Source: Salmonella enterica subsp. diarizonae
GTDB taxonomy: Bacteria; Pseudomonadota; Gammaproteobacteria; Enterobacterales; Enterobacteriaceae
Direction of reading: 5' to 3'
DNA length: 53,547 bases
Assembly (NCBI RefSeq): GCF_008692785.1
Contig: NZ_VXJV01000017.1
Span: 1 to 53,547 of the forward strand
The notes under the pieces are model-generated. The model did not search any database. It worked only from the letters and a program-made list of their open reading frames with translations, and was not told where the DNA came from. The number at the start of each line of letters is the position of its first letter. Position 1 is the first letter of the stretch. The translations under genes and the position numbers were made by a program. Below, piece after piece: positions 30,823 to 39,918 of the stretch.

Positions 30823-31500
30823 ATGAACAGTAAAAAACATCTTGCAGCCAGTATTGCACTGGTTATGTCTGTCTCTTTGTGTCAGCCCGTATTTTCTGCT
30901 GGCGTACCAACAGTCAGCGTGGCTGAACTGGCTCAGTTGGTACAGAACGCTCAACAACAGGCACAGCAGGCGCTGGCGCAGTTGGAAAAGGCGAAAGAAG
31001 CTATTCAGCAGGCGAAAAGCCAGTATGAGCACTACAAGTCTATTATGGAGGGGAATGACAAATTAGGCTCATTCCTGAACGATCCGTATGTTAATCAGCT
31101 CCTTCCCGCCCGTGACTGGCAGGATATTTATAATCAGACTCAGGATTTGACGGACTTACGTAAGCGGTATGGTGTAAGTGGTTATGAACCTGAAGTGCAG
31201 AAGGTTTTTGATAAGTTGCTCCGGCAGGCTGGCGTTCTGGAGGAACAATATAAGGCTACAAATATACGTAAGAAAAACGCTGAAACCTTGCGAAACAAAC
31301 TGAATGAGGTCCAGACCCCGGCAGAACGTGAGCAACTGGCACTTCGTTATCAGCAGGAACAATTGGAACTGGCGAACCAACAGACGCAGCTTCAGAACAC
31401 GCGTTACTTGATGGAGCAGCAGGAGAAGCTGGAACAGAAGAAAAAAGAACAGAATTTTGTGGACTATATGTTAGGTAAAAGTAAGGTTCGTCCAGAGTAA
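30823..31500 (+). CDS. virB5: VirB5-type minor pilus protein
   Basis: 225 residues with a signal peptide cleaved near FSA-GVP (about 26). Gln/Ala-rich helical protein (QNAQQQAQQALAQLEKAKEAIQQAKSQ in outline) with the NDPYVNQLLPARDWQDIY segment found in VirB5/TraC. The last 20 residues (KKKEQNFVDYMLGKSKVRPE) have a striking counterpart in the next gene. VirB5 sits at the pilus tip. Ribosome site AGGAG. Confidence 0.9.
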   Translation: MNSKKHLAASIALVMSVSLCQPVFSAGVPTVSVAELAQLVQNAQQQAQQALAQLEKAKEAIQQAKSQYEHYKSIMEGNDKLGSFLNDPYVNQLLPARDWQDIYNQTQDLTDLRKRYGVSGYEPEVQKVFDKLLRQAGVLEEQYKATNIRKKNAETLRNKLNEVQTPAEREQLALRYQQEQLELANQQTQLQNTRYLMEQQEKLEQKKKEQNFVDYMLGKSKVRPE

Positions 31501-31581
31501 CGCAATGGTAGAATAATTTTAATTTTCGTGGCACAGTTATCAGTGTGCAACCTAATGCCTGATTATATATGGGATTGATAT

Positions 31582-31980
31582 ATGAAAAGAATATTGTTTT
31601 TTTTTATGGTTATTACTGCTGTTTTTATATCTGGATGTAAGGATAAAGGAACTGGGTTTATTGGAACTTGGAATGAGGTTACTAAAGAACAATACCCGTC
31701 AACTGTTGTTGTTAATTACGATGATGGTGTATATCATGTAGATGTAAAATATCTTGATAAGAAACTTGAAGATAAAAAAAGAGCACAGGCTTTTGAGGAT
31801 TATATGTTGGGGAAAACGAAAGAGTCCCCTTCAAATTTAATGGATCTTAGTGACTGTTATAGTGTGAGAGCTCTTGAGGCTAAGGCATTAAATGATACGA
31901 CCTTACAAGGAGATGGCTTCACTATGAGAATAGAAAATGGAAATCTTAAATACAATGGTAAGACTTTTGTGAAAAAATAG
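31582..31980 (+). CDS. eex: Lipoprotein, candidate entry-exclusion protein
   Basis: 132 residues with a lipoprotein signal (VFISGC, lipidated Cys19). It stands between virB5 and virB6, exactly where Eex of pKM101 is encoded. Residues 65-83 (KKRAQAFEDYMLGKTKESP) match the C-terminal tail of VirB5 at 12 of 19 positions. Exclusion would act on the recipient cell surface. The exclusion role is inferred from position and lipidation, not from a family match. Confidence 0.6.
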   Translation: MKRILFFFMVITAVFISGCKDKGTGFIGTWNEVTKEQYPSTVVVNYDDGVYHVDVKYLDKKLEDKKRAQAFEDYMLGKTKESPSNLMDLSDCYSVRALEAKALNDTTLQGDGFTMRIENGNLKYNGKTFVKK

Positions 31981-31988
31981 GATGAATT

Positions 31989-32933
31989 ATGGCTATTGAG
32001 GTTGCACAACCCGTATTTAATGCCATAAACACCGCCACACAATCCCAGATGGCAAGCATGAATACAGTAATGTCGGTTATTGGAATTGTTATTGGCGGTT
32101 TCTGGATTGTTTATATCCAGATGAAATCTCTATATTGGTATTTTGACGGGCTTACGGTTATTTTCAAAGATATATTATTTACAATATTAAAAGCTAGTAT
32201 AATACTTTATATGGCATTGTCTGTTTCATGGTACAATAGTACAGTTATTCCGGTTGTTACAGACTTTCCTGTTTGGTTAGGTAATACTATTTCTGGAACC
32301 ACTCATAACTCAGGCAACTTAGTGGATGGTTTGATTAATGCTTATTATGATGGGTTTATTGCTCTAGTTAATTCCATTAAGTTTAGTATATGGGATGCTG
32401 CTGGTAATACAATATTTATTGCAGTGTGTTCCGTTTTATTCTATGTTCTTGGTGGTCTCCCATTTCTTGGTGTTGCGATTGGTACTCTCATTACTCTAAA
32501 AGCAGCTACGGCGATTATATTAATCTTGGGGCCTATATTTATTGGATTTCTTTTATTTCCTCAGACAAGCCAATATTTCTGGGGCTGGGTTGGAACTATT
32601 GGTGGTTTTATGTTGACGCAGGTGCTTTTTGCTGTAGTGCTAGGGCTCGAAATATCATATATAAATAATTTTATAATAAAGGACGGAGTTATAAATACAG
32701 ATTTAATTGGTTGTTTATGTATTCTTTTGTACTTTGGGGCATTTACCATGCTTGCTACAGAATTACCTGGCTATGCTGCTTCAATCATGAGTGGCGCTCC
32801 TAGTGGAGGTGTCGGTGGCGTGGGCGGCCTTATCGGTAAAACGACTGGTGTAGGTGCCGCAAGAAATATGAGCCGTACATTAGGTAGAACTTTGGTTAAC
32901 AGGTTTAATAAAAATCGCTTAGGGCCGGGGTGA
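31989..32933 (+). CDS. virB6: VirB6-type polytopic channel protein
   Basis: 314 residues with at least five to six hydrophobic spans (for example VMSVIGIVIGGFWIVY, ILFTILKASIILYMAL, FLGVAIGTLITLKAATAIILILGPIFIGF) and a Gly-rich C-terminal tail (GGVGGVGGLIGKTTGVGAARN). This is the TrbL/VirB6 pattern. It starts 8 bases after the lipoprotein gene. Confidence 0.88.
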   Translation: MAIEVAQPVFNAINTATQSQMASMNTVMSVIGIVIGGFWIVYIQMKSLYWYFDGLTVIFKDILFTILKASIILYMALSVSWYNSTVIPVVTDFPVWLGNTISGTTHNSGNLVDGLINAYYDGFIALVNSIKFSIWDAAGNTIFIAVCSVLFYVLGGLPFLGVAIGTLITLKAATAIILILGPIFIGFLLFPQTSQYFWGWVGTIGGFMLTQVLFAVVLGLEISYINNFIIKDGVINTDLIGCLCILLYFGAFTMLATELPGYAASIMSGAPSGGVGGVGGLIGKTTGVGAARNMSRTLGRTLVNRFNKNRLGPG

Positions 32934-33023
32934 GTAAAAAAATTTTAATATCTTAAATTTTTACTAAGTATTTGAATCCTGCATTTTTCTTCGATTTCTT
33001 TTATTTAACCTGGTAAATAAATC

Positions 33024-33089
33024 ATGAATATATCCATCGCTTTGTGCGTGGCGTTTTATGCTGCGCTTTTGCCATTCCCGGAGGAGTAG
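33024..33089 (+). CDS. Tiny reading frame in the virB7 position
   Basis: 21 residues, MNISIALCVAFYAALLPFPEE. Its stop codon abuts the virB8 ATG. It sits where virB7 is expected, is hydrophobic and has one Cys, but lacks a lipobox (L-C rather than G/A/S-C) and is shorter than known VirB7 proteins. It may be a relic or a coupling leader for virB8. Confidence 0.3.
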   Translation: MNISIALCVAFYAALLPFPEE

Positions 33090-33941
33090 ATGTTATTTGG
33101 TAAAGGAAAGAAAAAAATAGATGAAGAACACCAGTTACATTATGGTGATGGGAAACTGGAAAAAAAGAATAGCGAAGTAATACAGGACATCCGGGCTTAT
33201 ACAATGGCCGCTCGTTGGTTCGAAAAACGTGTGGCTGAAGACTACCGAAAAAAAGCCAGGAACAGCCGTAGGCTGTCTATATTTTTCGGCATTCTGGCTT
33301 TTGCATCTGTTATTGCTGTTATGGGGCTTACACCATTAAAAACAGTGGAGACAACTATTATCCGTGTTGACCGGAATAGTGGTTATATGGATGTGATTCG
33401 GCCAGGATGGAAAAAAGAAGATACGAAAGAGGTTGCGGATGACAAACATTATATTTCGATGTATATACTGGCGCGTGAAAGATATAACTGGGCCAGTCAG
33501 AAAGCAAATTTTGCTATTGTCCAGCAACTTTCTTATCCAGATGTTTTTAATGAGTACAAAAATTTCCAACTTTCCAGTAAAGGATATGTAGCTACGTTAG
33601 GCTCATCCCGTCAAGTGGATGTATCGATTGACTCAATTGTGCCTTTACCTGTCAGCCATGAAAAGAAATTGGGTGAACGCGACGATATAAAAACGTATCA
33701 GGTACGTTTTTCACAATCGCTACTTGATGCAGAAGGCAAACCAGTTTCCGATATTGGTCAGCAGTTGAAGCTTGATGCCGATGGTAAACCTATTGCAGAA
33801 CCAAAGCGTGTTTACTGGACGGCGATAATTTCTTTTGACTACAGAAATGCACCGTTAACCGAAGGGGCCGGATGGGTTAATCCGAAGGGATTCGGTGTAC
33901 TTGCATATAGCAAAACACAGGAAATCCGGGAGGGGCGATGA
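33090..33941 (+). CDS. virB8: VirB8-type inner membrane protein
   Basis: 283 residues, longer than the usual 220-240. Charged cytoplasmic N-terminus, one membrane span (about 60-82, LSIFFGILAFASVIAVMGL), then the periplasmic NTF2-like domain (YNWASQKANFAIVQQLSYPDVFNEY; KTYQVRFSQ; YWTAIISFDY; NPKGFGVLAYSK). GGAGGAG ribosome site. It nucleates the VirB core with VirB9 and VirB10. Confidence 0.92.
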   Translation: MLFGKGKKKIDEEHQLHYGDGKLEKKNSEVIQDIRAYTMAARWFEKRVAEDYRKKARNSRRLSIFFGILAFASVIAVMGLTPLKTVETTIIRVDRNSGYMDVIRPGWKKEDTKEVADDKHYISMYILARERYNWASQKANFAIVQQLSYPDVFNEYKNFQLSSKGYVATLGSSRQVDVSIDSIVPLPVSHEKKLGERDDIKTYQVRFSQSLLDAEGKPVSDIGQQLKLDADGKPIAEPKRVYWTAIISFDYRNAPLTEGAGWVNPKGFGVLAYSKTQEIREGR

Positions 33942-34753
33942 CCACTTTTCGCAAGGGATTTTTGGCATTAAGCCTTATGGCCACCTTGTTACCGAACGCC
34001 AGCGCTGAAATCGCAGGAAAGGGATCTGCGCATGATGGGAGAATCCAGACAGCTACTTACAGCCCGGATAACGTTTTTCGTATCTACGCAATGAAAGATC
34101 GCGTGACGATGATACGTCTGGAGGACGGCGAAACTATTGATAGCGATGATGGAGCTATGAATGTTGGTAAGCCTGGAGATCCAAAAAATCGTGAATGGAT
34201 TTTGGGCGCTAACAAGAGAGGGAGTGTGATCATGATTAAGCCCAGCCGCTATGCGGAGGAGCCAGAAACAAACATGATCATCAATACTAATCGTCGCACT
34301 TATTTAATAGAACTGAAGTTGGCTAAATCGCTGGCCTCCATGACATACATGCTGCGTTTCGATTACCCCAAACCTGCACCTGTGGGAGAAACACCATTCA
34401 AAGGACGTGATCTTAACGTTAACCCTTGCGATGGGAAAATTAACACTCAGTACCAGCGACGCGGTGATATAGCGATTTCGCCATATCAGGTATGGGATAA
34501 CGGTACTTTTACCTGTTTCCGGTTTCCGACGAACGCCCCGCGTCCGGTTATTTATGAAGTGTTACCAGACGGCACTGAAAGCATGGTCAACATGAGAACA
34601 GTAAATGATATTACGGTTGTTCATGGAGTCAGCCAGGAATTTCGTCTTCGCCTGAATAAGTTGGTAATGGCTGTTCGTTCTAAGGTGCCAAATACCGGCT
34701 GGTATAACTATAACGGCACCACCACGGGTGAGATTCGGGAGGTGAAAAAGTGA
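33938..34753 (+). CDS. virB9: VirB9-type outer membrane core protein
   Basis: 271 residues, start overlaps the virB8 stop (ATGA). Signal peptide cleaved near ASA-EIAG (about 24). Contains the VirB9/CagX pattern (VFRIYAMKDRVTMIRLEDGETI; TNRRTYLIELKLA; MTYMLRFDYPK) and a C-terminal beta domain (FTCFRFP, PVIYEVLPDGTESMVNMR) that binds VirB7. Confidence 0.93.
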   Translation: MTTFRKGFLALSLMATLLPNASAEIAGKGSAHDGRIQTATYSPDNVFRIYAMKDRVTMIRLEDGETIDSDDGAMNVGKPGDPKNREWILGANKRGSVIMIKPSRYAEEPETNMIINTNRRTYLIELKLAKSLASMTYMLRFDYPKPAPVGETPFKGRDLNVNPCDGKINTQYQRRGDIAISPYQVWDNGTFTCFRFPTNAPRPVIYEVLPDGTESMVNMRTVNDITVVHGVSQEFRLRLNKLVMAVRSKVPNTGWYNYNGTTTGEIREVKK

Positions 34754-36090
34754 ATCAGGATGAACAATTATCACCAGACCAGAAGAAGGATAGTTCTCCT
34801 GTAACATCGTCAGAGTCCCGGAGCGGGAATAAGAATGTAGGTCAGGGGGCTTTTTCTTTAAAACCGGCGAGTCGAAAGAAGCCGATTGACTGGAAAATTG
34901 TTGGCGTAATTGCCGGAGGGATCATTATTACGCTTCTGATCATCATCTCGTTTGCGGCAGCGGTGATCAAAAGCAATGCGAGACCGGAACCTGAAATTGA
35001 TGAGTCAAAAGTCAATGCTGAAGCAGTTACGCAGGTCAACCGGACGCCTGAAGATGTGATGGGCGCATTTATGGAGAAGAACCGGCACTCGATCAGTGAT
35101 TCTTCTGCGGGAAAGAAAACAGATGACAATCAGAAGGATACTCCCCAAGCGAAAGATACCACAGAAACGGCCATCAAAACTAAGCCAGCAGAAGATGCAG
35201 AATATTATGATAAAACTCCGCCAGTACGGGAGGAGGAAGATATGTTTTCTCCTGTCACGCGCTTTGACTCGGCAGGTATAAGTCAGGGGGTTGGAGGTAG
35301 TTCGTCAGGCCGTTCTTCTTCTGATACTGAAGAACGTCTCCGTGCATTTGCTAATGCAGATCCAGACGAACTGGTGAAACAAGCGCTCGCAAATCAGGGA
35401 GGAGTCGACGACAACGGTTTGTCTGGAGGCTCCAGTGGGCGTGGTTCTGTGCGGGCGTTATTAGGCAGTTCAGGCGAATACGCAATGACAAGGGCTCGTC
35501 GCTCCCCTGAGCGTAAGTTTCTACTGAAGCGTCAGACCAGGTTCCAGTGTGTCCTGTACAATCGCGTCAAAACGGATTATCAGGGATTTGTCAGTTGTTA
35601 TCTGTTACGACCGTTGTACTCATCTGATGGTAGTGTAATCCTGGCTGAAGCTGGGGCTGAATTGACGGGGGAGCAGACGGTAGAAGTGAAGGCTGGTCAG
35701 AGTAGTGTTTTCACTTCCTGGAGTGAACTTGAAACCGCGCCGGATGGGATTCGTGCTTCATTGAATGGACTGGGAACAGATCCTATGGGTAGTAGTGGCA
35801 CTGAAGCGTATGTAGATAATCATTACGGGAAAAAATTTGGCGGTGCGGTGATGCTTTCCTTTATTCAGGATGCGTTAGGTTCTGTTTCAAATCTGACAAA
35901 AAGGAATTCTGGGAATGGATACACGGTAGAAAACTCAGAACAGAATGCGGAAGATATGGCAAGTAAAGCGCTTGAAAATAGCATAAATATCCCGCCAACG
36001 GGATATGTATTACCAGGAACAGTTATTACCGTGATAGTGGCTCAGGATATTGATTTCTCCAGCGTCTATAAAACCAGAACCTCTCGTTAA
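34750..36090 (+). CDS. virB10: VirB10-type trans-envelope core protein
   Basis: 446 residues, GTG start overlapping the virB9 stop (GTGA). Short cytoplasmic part, membrane span (about 50-72, IVGVIAGGIIITLLIIISF), an extended periplasmic linker with low-complexity Ser/Gly, then the TrbI/VirB10 beta-barrel (QTRFQCVLYNRVKTDYQGFVSCYLLRPLYSSDG; GSSGTEAYVDNHYG; IPPTGYVLPGTVITVIVAQDIDF). It links the inner and outer membranes. Confidence 0.94.
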   Translation: MNQDEQLSPDQKKDSSPVTSSESRSGNKNVGQGAFSLKPASRKKPIDWKIVGVIAGGIIITLLIIISFAAAVIKSNARPEPEIDESKVNAEAVTQVNRTPEDVMGAFMEKNRHSISDSSAGKKTDDNQKDTPQAKDTTETAIKTKPAEDAEYYDKTPPVREEEDMFSPVTRFDSAGISQGVGGSSSGRSSSDTEERLRAFANADPDELVKQALANQGGVDDNGLSGGSSGRGSVRALLGSSGEYAMTRARRSPERKFLLKRQTRFQCVLYNRVKTDYQGFVSCYLLRPLYSSDGSVILAEAGAELTGEQTVEVKAGQSSVFTSWSELETAPDGIRASLNGLGTDPMGSSGTEAYVDNHYGKKFGGAVMLSFIQDALGSVSNLTKRNSGNGYTVENSEQNAEDMASKALENSINIPPTGYVLPGTVITVIVAQDIDFSSVYKTRTSR

Positions 36091-36102
36091 ACTGATGGGA
36101 AT

Positions 36103-36136
36103 AAGTACCCTGACGTTTCGGGTACTTTCTGTTTTT
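36103..36136 (+). terminator. Intrinsic terminator inside the virB operon, after virB10
   Basis: AAGTACCC (36103-36110) pairs perfectly with GGGTACTT (36120-36127), followed by TCTGTTTTT. It lies 12 bases after the virB10 stop and ahead of virB11 and virD4. Confidence 0.8.
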
Positions 36137-36217
36137 AATATTGTTGTTCTTATATTGAATTATCTGGTTGTGAATTAAATTTGGCGCTGTTTTATTATAT
36201 TGTTGTCAGAGGTTTTT

Positions 36218-36430
36218 ATGAAACTAATGGATGTCGTCAGCAATTTTATTGAGCGTATTCCTCGCCGTCTTATTTGGGCGCTGGGAATGTTTTCGGTCGC
36301 ATTAATAATAACTTTTTTTAAACCAGATACCCCGGCTCCTGTGAGTGAGCAGAAAACAGAATGCAGAGATATTTCTCGCCATCAAGGGGAATTACCCGAA
36401 TCTTGTATTGAAAACCTGAAGGAGAAGTGA
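36218..36430 (+). CDS. Small single-span membrane protein between virB10 and virB11
   Basis: 70 residues from ATG 36218 (GAGG upstream). One membrane span (about 19-38, LIWALGMFSVALIITFF) with a short periplasmic tail holding two Cys (ECRDISRHQGELPESCIENL), possibly a disulfide. No known family; it is part of the transfer operon and 4 bases before virB11. Confidence 0.55.
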   Translation: MKLMDVVSNFIERIPRRLIWALGMFSVALIITFFKPDTPAPVSEQKTECRDISRHQGELPESCIENLKEK

Positions 36431-36434
36431 AGCT

Positions 36435-37502
36435 GTGAGTGATTTTGCATATGGCGACGTTTCTGGTTCGCTTCGCGAAGACGAACTGACATTGGGTTAT
36501 CTGGAACAATCGGGGGTAACAGAAAGGCTAAAGCGGAAAGGAGTTACAGAAGTGGCTATTAATCGTCCCTTTGAGATCTGGATTGAAACCTCAGCGGATG
36601 GATGGTTGCGTGAAGAAGCCCCCTGGTTGACGTTGGATATGTGTGAACACCTGGCTTCTACACTGGCGGTATACAACCACAGAGAGTTATCCCCTCAGTC
36701 ACCGATTAAAACGGTGGAGTTACCAGAAGGTGAGCGTGGTCAGTTGGTTATTCCCCCTGCATGTGAACGTGGAACCGTTTCTATGACATTCCGTAAGCCA
36801 TCGTTGCAACGATTCACTTTGGATGACTATGTATCCAGTGGTCGTTTCGGAAAGGCGAATCGAACTGTGAATAGGCAGAAGGAATTATTCGACTGGCAAA
36901 AAGAAATGAAACGGCTGATTTCTGCACGTGAATTCATTGAGTTTTTCCGGCTGGCTGTACAGCACAAACTTAATATTATCATTTTCGGTGGCACTGGCTC
37001 AGGTAAAACGACCTTTGCTAAAGCTGTGGTGGATGTTTACCCCAGAAATAAAAGATTACTGACGATTGAAGAGCTGAATGAGATGAAGCTTCCTTATCAC
37101 CTAAACCATGTACATCTTCTTTACGGAGATTACGTCACTCCGAAAGATCTGGTGTCGTGCTGTATGCGTATGAAAGGTGATCATATTTTGCTGGCAGAAC
37201 TTACCGGGGATGAAGCGTGGGATTTTATGGAGCTACTGAATACGGGGCATCCGGGCACGATTACAACAGCACACGCTAACGGCAGTCTTCATGGTTATGC
37301 TCGTATTGCTGGGCTCATTAAGCAATCTGCTGTCGGGGCCGGGCTCGACTTCAGCTATATCGACAGGCGGGTACGCACTTCTTTTGATGTAGTGATGTAC
37401 ATGGAGCATACCGAGATCCTCGATGTCACCTATGAACCTGAAGTTCAGTTGGCGCTCTTGAATGGCGCCAGTATCGAAAGCGCACTCTCATGCGTTCGTT
37501 GA
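36435..37502 (+). CDS. virB11: VirB11-type traffic ATPase
   Basis: 355 residues, GTG start. RecA-like ATPase with Walker A FGGTGSGKTTFAK, Asp/His boxes (LLTIEELNEMKL; NTGHPGTITTAHANGS) and Walker B-like HILLAELTGDEAWDF. It forms a cytoplasmic hexamer that switches between pilus building and DNA transfer. virD4 begins seven bases after its stop. Confidence 0.95.
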   Translation: MSDFAYGDVSGSLREDELTLGYLEQSGVTERLKRKGVTEVAINRPFEIWIETSADGWLREEAPWLTLDMCEHLASTLAVYNHRELSPQSPIKTVELPEGERGQLVIPPACERGTVSMTFRKPSLQRFTLDDYVSSGRFGKANRTVNRQKELFDWQKEMKRLISAREFIEFFRLAVQHKLNIIIFGGTGSGKTTFAKAVVDVYPRNKRLLTIEELNEMKLPYHLNHVHLLYGDYVTPKDLVSCCMRMKGDHILLAELTGDEAWDFMELLNTGHPGTITTAHANGSLHGYARIAGLIKQSAVGAGLDFSYIDRRVRTSFDVVMYMEHTEILDVTYEPEVQLALLNGASIESALSCVR

Positions 37503-37509
37503 GGCCAAT

Positions 37510-39480
37510 ATGGAAAAACTAAAGCTGTTAGTCGTCATTCTCGTTCTGTGCTGTGTATTTTTTATTATCGGCCTGTACGCAGGAGGCTGGATGTGGCTTA
37601 CGTTGTCTGGCGTACATGACAGATCGCTGTCACTATTTACCCTGATAAATCAGGGAGGGATAACATCACTGACTGACCGTTCCAGAATGTTGTTGCCCTG
37701 GGCGTGGGTCGTCACCGTACTTGTTACGTTTTTCCCGGCTGGAGTATCGCTTTTTGCTCTTACTGTTGGGCGTGACGGCAATCGAAAAGATTTACATGGT
37801 AATGCTCGTTTTGCCAACCGGCGCGAGTTACGCCGTATGTGGTACACCGGGCCTGAACAGGAAGATAAAGACAGTTCGAACAATTGGGAGATGGAAAATG
37901 GTCGTCTTATTCAGAAGAAAATAACCAGCTATCCATCTGTTATTTTTGGAAAAGATCCGTACAGTAATAATTTCCTAGCATCTTATGGACAGACTTACCT
38001 GATACTTGCTGCGCCTCCGGCAAGCGGTAAAGGTGTCAGCATAGTTGTACCTAATCTGCTTACGTATCCGCATTCGGTTGTTGTCAACGACACCAAATTC
38101 GAAAACTTTTATTTGACGGCGGGATTTCGTAAAGCCTGCGGTCAGAAGGTATTTCGTTTTTCTCCGGAACGACTGGAAACGCACCACTGGAACCCATTGA
38201 AGGTGATTAACAAAGACCCTTTATTCCGTCTCGGTGATACGCGGACCCTTACATCCTCGTTATATGTACCGGACAACATGAAGAACGCCAGTTGGTTTTC
38301 GAAAGCTGGGGATGTGGTAACGGCCATTATTTTGTATCTCATAGAGACGCCGTCTTTGCCGTTAAGCTTGCCCCAGGTATATGAGATTGCAGCACAGGGA
38401 ACCCGTCTTGGCGAATGGGCTCAGCGAGTGGTTGATGAGCGGCACGGCAGACCCGATGAATTATCTTCTGAAACTGTACGTGAGCTGGGGGTGATCATAT
38501 CTGAATCGAAAGGCAAAGAGTTTTCCACGCTCATGTCCTTTGTCACTGGCCGCTTGAGTGTATACGGTGAAAAATTGGTAGCGCTGGCATTAACGGAAAG
38601 CGAAAACGAAGAAGAGAATATAGATTTCAGCAGATTACGTGTTGAACCAACCAGTATCTATTTTTGCGTAACCGAAGGTGCGCTAAAGAAATTTGGTCCT
38701 CTGATGAATCTATTCTTTTCTCAGGCTATCCGTGAAAACAGTAAAGTTCTTCCGGAACAGGGGGGGAACTGCGAGGATGGATCGCTACGGCTGAAATATC
38801 AGGTACTATTCCTGGAAGATGAGTTCGCGGTTATGGGACGTATTGAAGTAATGGAAACTGCACCGGCACTGACGCGAGGCGCAGGCTTACGTTATATCAT
38901 CATCTTCCAGAACGAAAGTCAGATTTGCTCAGATAATTGTTACGGTCCTGAAGGTGGTAAAGCAGTAATGGAACCATTTCATATTAAAGTTGCATTTGCA
39001 CCTGGTGATATAGATACGGCAAAAAAATACAGTGAACGGCTGGGAAATACGACGATTAAAGTTGCCTCAACCAACACGAACGTATCTGAAGGACAGCGAC
39101 GTTCTCGTGGACGAGGTTTTTCATTACAGGCAAGACCACTGATGCTCCCACAGGAAATTAATGAATTACCGTATAAGGAAGAACTGGTTTTTATTCAGCC
39201 TACAAAAAATAACCCGACAATGAATATGAGAGTAGAAAAGATTTTTTGGTATAAGGAACCAATATTTAAAGAAAGGGTGGATGAAAAAAAATACCCACTA
39301 CCTGATATTCCTGAAGGTGATACTTCAAAAATTGAAGGGCTTGTTGTTCCAGTCAGACCCCCGGTAAAGAAAAATGTATCCATATCATCACCTGAAGGTG
39401 ATGACCTTAACGCGGAACAGAAACGCCGTATTATGGCTCCTGGTGTGGAATCAGAACAAGATGTTTATGAGGATGAATAA
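37510..39480 (+). CDS. virD4: VirD4-type coupling protein
   Basis: 656 residues from ATG 37510 (GAGG eight bases upstream); an in-frame start at 37462 would overlap virB11. Two N-terminal membrane spans, then the TraG/VirD4 ATPase: Walker A LAAPPASGKGVSIVVPNLL, Walker B LFLEDEFAVMG, RYIIIFQNESQ. It receives the relaxase-DNA complex and feeds it to the VirB channel. Confidence 0.95.
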   Translation: MEKLKLLVVILVLCCVFFIIGLYAGGWMWLTLSGVHDRSLSLFTLINQGGITSLTDRSRMLLPWAWVVTVLVTFFPAGVSLFALTVGRDGNRKDLHGNARFANRRELRRMWYTGPEQEDKDSSNNWEMENGRLIQKKITSYPSVIFGKDPYSNNFLASYGQTYLILAAPPASGKGVSIVVPNLLTYPHSVVVNDTKFENFYLTAGFRKACGQKVFRFSPERLETHHWNPLKVINKDPLFRLGDTRTLTSSLYVPDNMKNASWFSKAGDVVTAIILYLIETPSLPLSLPQVYEIAAQGTRLGEWAQRVVDERHGRPDELSSETVRELGVIISESKGKEFSTLMSFVTGRLSVYGEKLVALALTESENEEENIDFSRLRVEPTSIYFCVTEGALKKFGPLMNLFFSQAIRENSKVLPEQGGNCEDGSLRLKYQVLFLEDEFAVMGRIEVMETAPALTRGAGLRYIIIFQNESQICSDNCYGPEGGKAVMEPFHIKVAFAPGDIDTAKKYSERLGNTTIKVASTNTNVSEGQRRSRGRGFSLQARPLMLPQEINELPYKEELVFIQPTKNNPTMNMRVEKIFWYKEPIFKERVDEKKYPLPDIPEGDTSKIEGLVVPVRPPVKKNVSISSPEGDDLNAEQKRRIMAPGVESEQDVYEDE

Positions 39481-39577
39481 AAAAGTATTTGTTGTGAATT
39501 TCATCTGCATTCATCTGCAATCTGTTTATCCCGCTCTTATAATGTATGCTTGGTTTATTATGAATTGGGGAGTGAAA

Positions 39578-39889
39578 ATGAAATTTTATTTTGTTGCTGT
39601 GGTGATGTTTTTCTTTGTTGTGAATTCGGCATATGCAGAAAAAAATAAAGTTGATCCAAATGACCCTTGCGATGTTTATTTTTGTATGGCAGGTATGGTT
39701 TATGGTAATAAATCTGAATGTCAACCAGCTATAAAGAAATTCTTTAGTATACAATCATTCAAAAAACATCACCGTTTTAATCCCTCGAAAACTTTTAGAG
39801 AGCGAAGTAAATTTCTGGGGCAGTGTTCGACCGCCGATCCCGCTCATGTCAGTAAAATTATGAGTAAATTTGGCAGGATGAAGGGCTAG
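39578..39889 (+). CDS. kikA: KikA/TrbM-family transfer protein
   Basis: 103 residues from ATG 39578 (GGGGAG upstream), near the 104 of pKM101 KikA. Signal peptide to about SAYA-EK, then the TrbM signature with conserved cysteines (DPCDVYFCMAGMVYG...CQPAIKKFFSI...FNPSKTFRERSKFLGQC). Periplasmic; needed for transfer in relatives. It separates the secretion genes from the pil operon. Confidence 0.85.
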   Translation: MKFYFVAVVMFFFVVNSAYAEKNKVDPNDPCDVYFCMAGMVYGNKSECQPAIKKFFSIQSFKKHHRFNPSKTFRERSKFLGQCSTADPAHVSKIMSKFGRMKG

Positions 39890-39918
39890 GAAAAACTGAT
39901 AAAATAAAAGGCACGGAA

